A stretch of 64,000 nucleotides of DNA from Mesorhizobium sp. (GTDB lineage: Bacteria; Pseudomonadota; Alphaproteobacteria; Rhizobiales; Rhizobiaceae), in assembly GCA_004017275.1 (NCBI GenBank), contig SAKE01000021.1, positions 24,624 to 88,623 on the forward strand. The letters are read 5' to 3'. The notes below the pieces were generated by a model, which worked only from the letters and a program-made list of their open reading frames with translations, ran no database searches and had not been told where the DNA came from. Below, piece by piece: positions 59,249-64,000 of the stretch; positions within the stretch are counted from its first letter, which is position 1; each line of letters starts with the position of its first letter. Both the position numbers and the translations under genes were made by a program.

Positions 59249-60501
59249 CCTCTCGCCAGATGAAGCTCGGCGTCTTTCTGTGGGCGACAGGTCATCACAT
59301 CGCCGCCTGGCGCCACCCCAAGGCTCATGTGACCGCCGGTATCGACATCGACCACTACATCCAGCTGGCACGCACGGCGGAAGCGGCGAAATTCGACATG
59401 GTGTTCTGCGAGGACGCCGCCGGCCTGCGCGAAGCCAATGTCGGCATTGCCAGCCAGACCTCGCGCTCGATCGGCTTCGAGCCGATCAGCCTGCTTTCGG
59501 CGCTTGCCGTCCAGACCAGCCGCATCGGCCTCGTCTCGACAGCCTCGACAAGCTACAACGAGCCCTATGGGCTGGCACGAACGTTCCTGTCGCTCGATCA
59601 TCTGAGCGGCGGCAGGGCCGGCTGGAACCTGGTCACCTCAGCCAGCCCGATCGAGGCCGCCAATTTCGGCTCGACGGGCCTCAAGCCCCATGCCGACCGT
59701 TATGAGCGCGCGCGTGAATTCGCCGAGGTGGTTGCGAAGCTTTGGGGTGAGAAACTCGGCGCGACCGGACATGACGGCCAAAGCTTTTCGGTTCGCGACT
59801 CGCTCGACCTGCCGCGTTCGCCGCAGGGCGCGCCTGTCATGGTCCAGGCCGGCGCCTCGGATGTCGGCCGCGACCTTGCCGCCCGCACCGCCGATGTTGT
59901 GTTCACCGCGGCGCAGACTTTTGAGGAGGCGAAGGCTTTCTATGACGATCTCAAGGGGCGCATGGCGGCCTATGGACGCGAGCCGGACGACATCAAGATC
60001 ATGCCCGGCGTCGCGCCGGTGGTGGCGGAAACCGAAGCGGAAGCCCACGAGAAACATGAGGAACTGCAGGAGCTGATCCCCGACGATGTCGGCGTGGCGC
60101 TGCTGTCCAGCTATCTCAGCATTTCCGATCTGTGGCGCTACCCGATCGATGGGCCGCTTCCGGAGCTGCCGCCCAGCGAGGGGATGAAGAGCCGGCAGGC
60201 TCTGGTCATTGAGCAGTCACGCCGCGACAACCTTTCCATTCGCCAGCTTGCGCGGCATTTTGCCGGCGCGCGCGGCCATTGGCGCATCGTCGGCACAGCG
60301 GCCCAGATCGCCGACGAGATGCAGGCACGGTTCGAAGGCGGCGCGGCCGACGGCTTCAACGTCATGCCCTCATATTTCCCTGGCGAACTCGAAGCCTTTG
60401 CCACGCTCGTCGTGCCGGAATTGCAGCGGCGCGGCCTGTTCCGCACGGAGTACGATGGTCGCACGCTGCGCGACCATCTGGGGCTGAAGCGGCCGGTTTA
60501 G
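59245..60501 (+). CDS. LLM-class flavin-dependent oxidoreductase (monooxygenase) 2
   Basis: A 418-residue monooxygenase of the same NtaA/DszA group. KLGVFLWATGHHIAAWRHP is the N-terminal hallmark; ASTSYNEPYGLARTFLSLDH, LSGGRAGWNLVTSASPIEAA and VMVQAGASDVGRDLAARTAD follow. It overlaps the first LLM gene by four bases, so the two are co-translated and may form a pair or act in turn. It converges on xdhC. The substrate could be an N- or S-heterocycle or a sulfonate; this is not readable from sequence. Confidence 0.92.
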   Translation: MTSRQMKLGVFLWATGHHIAAWRHPKAHVTAGIDIDHYIQLARTAEAAKFDMVFCEDAAGLREANVGIASQTSRSIGFEPISLLSALAVQTSRIGLVSTASTSYNEPYGLARTFLSLDHLSGGRAGWNLVTSASPIEAANFGSTGLKPHADRYERAREFAEVVAKLWGEKLGATGHDGQSFSVRDSLDLPRSPQGAPVMVQAGASDVGRDLAARTADVVFTAAQTFEEAKAFYDDLKGRMAAYGREPDDIKIMPGVAPVVAETEAEAHEKHEELQELIPDDVGVALLSSYLSISDLWRYPIDGPLPELPPSEGMKSRQALVIEQSRRDNLSIRQLARHFAGARGHWRIVGTAAQIADEMQARFEGGAADGFNVMPSYFPGELEAFATLVVPELQRRGLFRTEYDGRTLRDHLGLKRPV

Positions 60502-60516
60502 CTGCGGCGCAGCTTA
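60498..60516. terminator. Short hairpin between convergent LLM and xdhC genes
   Basis: AGCTGC (60500-60505) pairs with GCAGCT (60509-60514) around GGC. It overlaps the LLM stop and the end of xdhC; no T tract, so a weak terminator at most. Confidence 0.35.
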
Positions 60517-61503
60517 GCCTGCCATCACCCTGCCATGCGGAATTTGATGGTCGGCACTTAAGGCTGCGTTGTGACTGACCAGCGCCGTCATGATCTCGGC
60601 TGCCGCCAACGCCGCGATGACTTTCGGGCGTTTGTCCTTGACGGTGTCGCCGCCAATTGGCGAAACGAGGCGGGCAAATTCGGCTTCGCTGCCGTCCGCC
60701 GATTTCAGGAACCAGCTCCTGAACGTCGCTTTCTTGGTCTTCGAACCGATCATGCCGACATAGGCGGTGTCGTCGCGCTTCAACGCCTCGGCGACGATGA
60801 GGAAATCCAGCGCATGGTCATGGGTGAGGATGGCGAAGGCGGAGCCGGCCGGGGCATCGCGCACGATTGCTTCCGGCATAGCTGTCAGCCTAGTCTCGAC
60901 GGTTTCGGGCATGCCTTCCAGCGCTTCGGCCCGCGTCTCGATGACGACGCCGTGCACGGGAAGAAGTGCGATCGTCGACGCCAGCGCCTGGCCGACATGG
61001 CCGCCGCCGAAGATGTAGACATGCGGCAGGTGCGCCTCCTCGGCTTCCGCAGCCGCAACCAGTTCGGCGGCAAGCGCGGGATCGACCAGCCGGATCAGCA
61101 CCTCCACGCGCCCGCCGCAGCACTGGCCGATCTCGGGGCCAAGCGGCACATCGAGGGTGGCGCGGTTGTCCCTCCCCCTCGAGGGGAGGGTGGCGGCGAA
61201 GCCGCCGGGTGGGGTCGGATCGACCGGGTTCAACGCCCTGGCGGTGCCTTCTGAGAGGCCCCCCCCTGGCCGCTTCGCGGCCATCTCCCCCTCAAGGGGG
61301 GAGAAAAGCATCTGCCGGGCTTTGTCGATCGCCATATATTCGAGCTGGCCACCGCCGATTGTACCCAGGATCGCCGATGCCGAGACGAGCATGAAGGCGC
61401 CCTTCTCACGTGGCGTCGAGCCTTTGGTGCCGGCCACTTCGACCAAAGCGATGCGGCCTTGGCTAGCAAGGAAGGCTTTCAGGCTTTGCACTTTCGAGTT
61501 CAT
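60514..61503 (-). CDS. xdhC: Xanthine dehydrogenase accessory protein XdhC, with in-frame palindromic insert
   Basis: A 329-residue chaperone that loads sulfurated molybdenum cofactor into xanthine dehydrogenase. VEVAGTKGSTPREKGAFMLV and TIGGGQLEYMAIDKARQM form the N-terminal domain; PEIGQCCGGRVEVLI and HVYIFGGGHVGQALASTIAL are typical XdhC motifs. Between ARQML and ATLDVPLGPEIGQCCGG about 47 extra residues (SPLEGEMAAKRPGGG and, later, PPGGFAATLPSRG) are coded by the compound palindrome at 61165-61308. The frame stays open, so a longer protein is made, though its activity is uncertain. Confidence 0.93.
   Translation of the reverse strand: MNSKVQSLKAFLASQGRIALVEVAGTKGSTPREKGAFMLVSASAILGTIGGGQLEYMAIDKARQMLFSPLEGEMAAKRPGGGLSEGTARALNPVDPTPPGGFAATLPSRGRDNRATLDVPLGPEIGQCCGGRVEVLIRLVDPALAAELVAAAEAEEAHLPHVYIFGGGHVGQALASTIALLPVHGVVIETRAEALEGMPETVETRLTAMPEAIVRDAPAGSAFAILTHDHALDFLIVAEALKRDDTAYVGMIGSKTKKATFRSWFLKSADGSEAEFARLVSPIGGDTVKDKRPKVIAALAAAEIMTALVSHNAALSADHQIPHGRVMAG
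61165..61308. mobile_element. Compound palindromic repeat inserted in frame in xdhC
   Basis: Left half: CCTCCCCCTCGAGGGGAGGG then GGCGGCGAAGCCGCC. Right half: GGCCGCTTCGCGGCC then TCTCCCCCTCAAGGGGGGAG, an imperfect inverted copy of the left half. Ends are about 44 bases and are separated by about 45 bases. The length of roughly 144 bases keeps the xdhC frame open. Cores of this kind are known as dispersed repeats in Mesorhizobium (general knowledge); the placement inside a gene is visible here. Confidence 0.85.
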
Positions 61504-61564
61504 GGTTCGCGTTCCCGAATGGGAAATATAGGTTTTTCGGCCCGAATTGCACGTTTTGCCAGAT

Positions 61565-63919
61565 TCAACCGCCGGCCTGCGCCTCTTTCTTCAGCCGCTC
61601 GATCGTCATCAGAACCCGCTCCGGGGTCGCCGGCGCGTCGAGGCGCGGGCAGATCTTGTGATCGGCAATGCTCGCCACCGCATCCGACAGCGCGTGCAGC
61701 ACCGACATGCCGAGCGGGAATGGCGGCTCGCCGACCGCCTTGGAGCGGTGGATCGTCGGCTCGCCGGCTTCCGGCCAGTCGGCCAAGGTGACGTTGAAAA
61801 TCTTTGGCCGGTCGGAGGCAAGCGGGATCTTGTAGGTCGACGGCGCGTGGGTGCGCAGCCGGCCATTGGCGTCCCACCACAATTCTTCCGTCGTCAGCCA
61901 GCCCATGCCCTGGATGAAGCCGCCTTCGATCTGACCGATGTCGATCGCCCGGTTCAGCGAGCGGCCGCAGTCATGCAGAATATCGGTGCGCTCGACCATG
62001 TATTCGCCGGTCAGCGTGTCTACCGAGACTTCCGAGCACGAGGCGCCATAGGCGAAATAGTAGAAGGGGCGGCCTTCGCCCTTGTCGCGGTTCCAGTGGA
62101 TTTTCGGCGTCTTGTAGAAACCCGCAGCCGACAACTGGATGCGGGCCATATAGGCCTGCTTGACGAGGTCGGCGAAGGCGATTTCCTGGTTGCCGACGCG
62201 CACCCGGTTGGGCAGGAACACCACCTGATCGCGCGGCACCTGATATTTTTCGGCGGCGAAATCGATCAGACGATCCTTGATCTGGCGGGCGCCATTCTGC
62301 GCCGCCATGCCGTTGAGGTCGGAGCCGGACGACGCTGCGGTGGCCGAGGTGTTCGGCACCTTGCCGGTCGTGGTCGCGGTGATCTTCACCTGGTCGAGGT
62401 CGATTTGGAACTCTTCCGCCACCACTTGCGCCACTTTGACGTAGAGGCCCTGCCCCATCTCGGTGCCGCCATGGTTCAGATGCACCGAACCGTCGGTATA
62501 GACATGCACCAGCGCACCGGCCTGATTGTAGTGCGTGGCAGTGAACGAGATGCCGAACTTCACCGGCGTCAGCGCCAGACCACGCTTGATGAAACGGCTG
62601 TTGGCATTGAAGGCCGATATTTCGCGGCGCCGCCGCGTATAGCCCGCAGTTTCCTCCAGTTCGGCGACGATCCGCTGGATGATGTTGTCCTCGACCGTCT
62701 GGTGGTAGGGCGTGACGTTGCGGTCCGAGGTGCCGTAGAAATTCTTCTTGCGGATTTCGAGCGGATCCTTGCCGACGGCAAAGGCCACCTCATCTAAGAC
62801 ACGCTCGGCGCCGACCATGCCTTGCGGGCCGCCGAAACCACGAAAGGCGGTGTTCGACACGGTGTTGGTGTAGAGCGGCGCCGACTGGGCGTGTACCGCC
62901 GGCCAGAAATAAGTGTTGTCGCAGTGGAACAGCGCGCGATCTGTTACCGGGCCGGAAAGGTCCGACGAGAAACCGCAGCGCGCCGCGAACATGAAATCGA
63001 CGCCGAGGATGTTGCCGTCGTCATCGAAGCCGACTTCATAGTCGACGAGGAAATCATGGCGCTTGCCGGTGGCGATCATATCATCGTCGCGGTCTGGCCG
63101 GATTTTCACGGCGCGATGATGTTTTTTCGCGGCGATCGCGGCCAATGCGGCAAACTGATTGCCCTGCGTTTCCTTGCCGCCGAAACCGCCGCCCATGCGG
63201 CGGATTTCCACCGTGATGGCATTGCTCGGCACGCCGAGCGCATGGCTGACCATATGCTGGACTTCGCTCGGATGCTGGGTCGAAGAATAGATGGTGACGT
63301 CCTGATCTTCGCCCGGAATAGCCATGGCGATATGGCCTTCGAGGTAGAAATGCTCCTGGCCGCCGATGCGCATTTTTCCTCTCAGCCGGCGCGGCGCCTG
63401 ACGGATGGCGGCAGCGGCATCACCGCGCTTCAGCGTGAGAGGCGGCGTGACGAGCTTGTCCTTCCTCGGGTCGAGCGCGCCGATGTCGGTGACGAAAGGC
63501 AATTCCTTGTATTCGACCTTGGCCAGCCTTGTGGCGCAGCGTGCCTGCTCGCGCGTCTGCGCAATAACGCAGAAGATCGGCTGGCCGTAGAATTGCACCT
63601 TGCCGTCGGCCAGAACCGGCTCGTCGTGTCGGCCGGTCGGCGAAATGTCGTTCTCGCCCGGTACGTCAGCGGCCGTCAGCACGTCGACAACGCCGGGCGC
63701 TGCACGCACCGCCGAGAGATCCATGCTGGTGATGGTGGCATGGGTGGCGCTGGAAAGCCCGAGGCAGCCATGCAGCGTGCCGGCCGGTTCCGGCATGTCG
63801 TCGATATAAACGGCGGTGCCGCTCACATGCTTGTGGGCGGAATCGTGACGCCGGTCGGTGGCGACGCCGCCGGCGATCTTTTCAGCTTTGAGGTTGGGCG
63901 CAGCGTGCTTGTTCATCAT
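61565..63919 (-). CDS. xdhB: Xanthine dehydrogenase, molybdopterin-binding subunit
   Basis: A 784-residue large subunit that oxidises hypoxanthine and xanthine to urate at the molybdenum centre. SGTAVYIDDMPEPAGTLHG starts the fold; GGQEHFYLEGHIAMAIPGED and MGGGFGGKETQGNQFAALAA are molybdopterin-binding motifs; NTAFRGFGGPQGMVGAERVL and GGTEMGQGLYVKVAQVVAEE follow; and KAVGEPPFPLGMSVLHALSD holds the catalytic Glu. The start is ATG 63919 with AGGGGG upstream. xdhA should lie beyond the right edge. It is followed on the same strand by xdhC. Confidence 0.97.
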   Translation of the reverse strand: MMNKHAAPNLKAEKIAGGVATDRRHDSAHKHVSGTAVYIDDMPEPAGTLHGCLGLSSATHATITSMDLSAVRAAPGVVDVLTAADVPGENDISPTGRHDEPVLADGKVQFYGQPIFCVIAQTREQARCATRLAKVEYKELPFVTDIGALDPRKDKLVTPPLTLKRGDAAAAIRQAPRRLRGKMRIGGQEHFYLEGHIAMAIPGEDQDVTIYSSTQHPSEVQHMVSHALGVPSNAITVEIRRMGGGFGGKETQGNQFAALAAIAAKKHHRAVKIRPDRDDDMIATGKRHDFLVDYEVGFDDDGNILGVDFMFAARCGFSSDLSGPVTDRALFHCDNTYFWPAVHAQSAPLYTNTVSNTAFRGFGGPQGMVGAERVLDEVAFAVGKDPLEIRKKNFYGTSDRNVTPYHQTVEDNIIQRIVAELEETAGYTRRRREISAFNANSRFIKRGLALTPVKFGISFTATHYNQAGALVHVYTDGSVHLNHGGTEMGQGLYVKVAQVVAEEFQIDLDQVKITATTTGKVPNTSATAASSGSDLNGMAAQNGARQIKDRLIDFAAEKYQVPRDQVVFLPNRVRVGNQEIAFADLVKQAYMARIQLSAAGFYKTPKIHWNRDKGEGRPFYYFAYGASCSEVSVDTLTGEYMVERTDILHDCGRSLNRAIDIGQIEGGFIQGMGWLTTEELWWDANGRLRTHAPSTYKIPLASDRPKIFNVTLADWPEAGEPTIHRSKAVGEPPFPLGMSVLHALSDAVASIADHKICPRLDAPATPERVLMTIERLKKEAQAGG

Positions 63920-63927
63920 GCGCCCCC

Positions 63928-63966
63928 TTTCCCTTCTCCCCGTTCACGCAGGGCTGTCCGGGGAAA
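63928..63966. repeat. Degenerate palindromic repeat near the right edge
   Basis: CCCTTCTCCCCGTTCACG resembles the inner core of the 36182-36353 element (CCCTTCTCCCCGTCACTA) and is followed by an imperfect inverse ending GGGGAAAG. It lies between xdhB and the expected xdhA, probably a decayed copy. Confidence 0.4.
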
Positions 63967-64000
63967 GTCATGCATATGCGAAGCTCATCTGGTTTGGGGT

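Noticed and set aside
1..64000. CRISPR arrays, transposases, integrases, prophage genes, rRNA or tRNA genes
   Set aside because: No regularly spaced direct repeats, no recombinase or DDE motifs in any reading frame, and no convincing RNA gene were seen; the mobile-looking DNA is limited to palindromic repeats and one possible insertion cassette.

Overview
The window is high-GC chromosomal DNA from an alphaproteobacterium, most likely a Rhizobiales member close to Mesorhizobium. This rests on gene content and on the short palindromic repeats built on CTTCTCCCCG and CTCCCC(T/C)C cores. The content includes fused indolepyruvate ferredoxin oxidoreductase, three-gene pntA1/A2/B, the alphaproteobacterial aa3 oxidase subunit IV, a purine cluster with membrane urate hydroxylase PuuD, many ABC and TRAP transporters, and many LysR, LacI, AraC and MarR regulators. 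No rRNA, tRNA, CRISPR array, transposase or prophage was found. The organism call is inference; no database search was possible.

Layout. 1-5.7 kb: an amino-acid or guanidino-compound catabolic block, with a TPP-dependent decarboxylase-like start at the edge, a DDAH-type hydrolase, a four-gene polar amino acid ABC transporter and an Ldh-family reductase. 5.9-9.7 kb: a frameshifted secreted Cys-rich peptide gene, an NDUFA9-like protein, a cytochrome P450 and an FMN reductase. 9.8-16.6 kb: an exported caspase-TPR protein, gyrB and a membrane alpha/beta hydrolase. 16.7-19.0 kb: a small LysR / quinone reductase (frameshifted) / isomerase-like cassette bounded by 16-bp direct repeats, one of them the 3' end of pntB. 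19.0-22.8 kb: the pnt operon, oxidase subunit IV and a tiny DUF3096 gene. 22.9-31.5 kb: an FeeM-like N-acyltransferase, a GGDEF-EAL protein, the indolepyruvate oxidoreductase, a lipoprotein and a CGNR regulator. 31.6-37.5 kb: a lone LivH permease and a TakP-type TRAP system split by a dehydrogenase and a 172-bp palindromic element. 37.8-44 kb: a glutamine amidotransferase-like hydrolase, a hydroxyacid dehydrogenase/LacI pair, an EamA transporter, DUF2000/AraC and MarR. 44.5-48.9 kb: a CobW-type GTPase and a WD40 protein separated by a TacA-TacT toxin-antitoxin module, then a MarR-controlled membrane protein. 49.1-54.5 kb: an aminotransferase/glutamine synthetase-like pair, a UdgX uracil-DNA glycosylase, a glycerate kinase and a UPF0303 protein. 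54.5-64 kb: purine catabolism (guaD, puuD, a LysR regulator, xdhC, xdhB) with two LLM flavin monooxygenases inserted.

How the genes work together. GuaD makes xanthine, XdhB (matured by XdhC) makes urate and PuuD oxidises urate, so guanine breakdown is nearly complete here; xdhA should lie just beyond the right edge. The left block looks like import and breakdown of an arginine-like compound.

Most unusual: (i) an in-frame compound palindromic repeat that adds about 47 residues to XdhC; (ii) the pntB-3'-end direct repeat bounding a small cassette; (iii) three genes with intact frames but no ATG/GTG/TTG where the start should be (CTG, CTG, ATT); (iv) a UdgX; (v) a TacAT module with a perfect operator between two genes that may once have been neighbours; (vi) two single-base frameshifts. 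Starts were chosen by ribosome-binding sites and family length.
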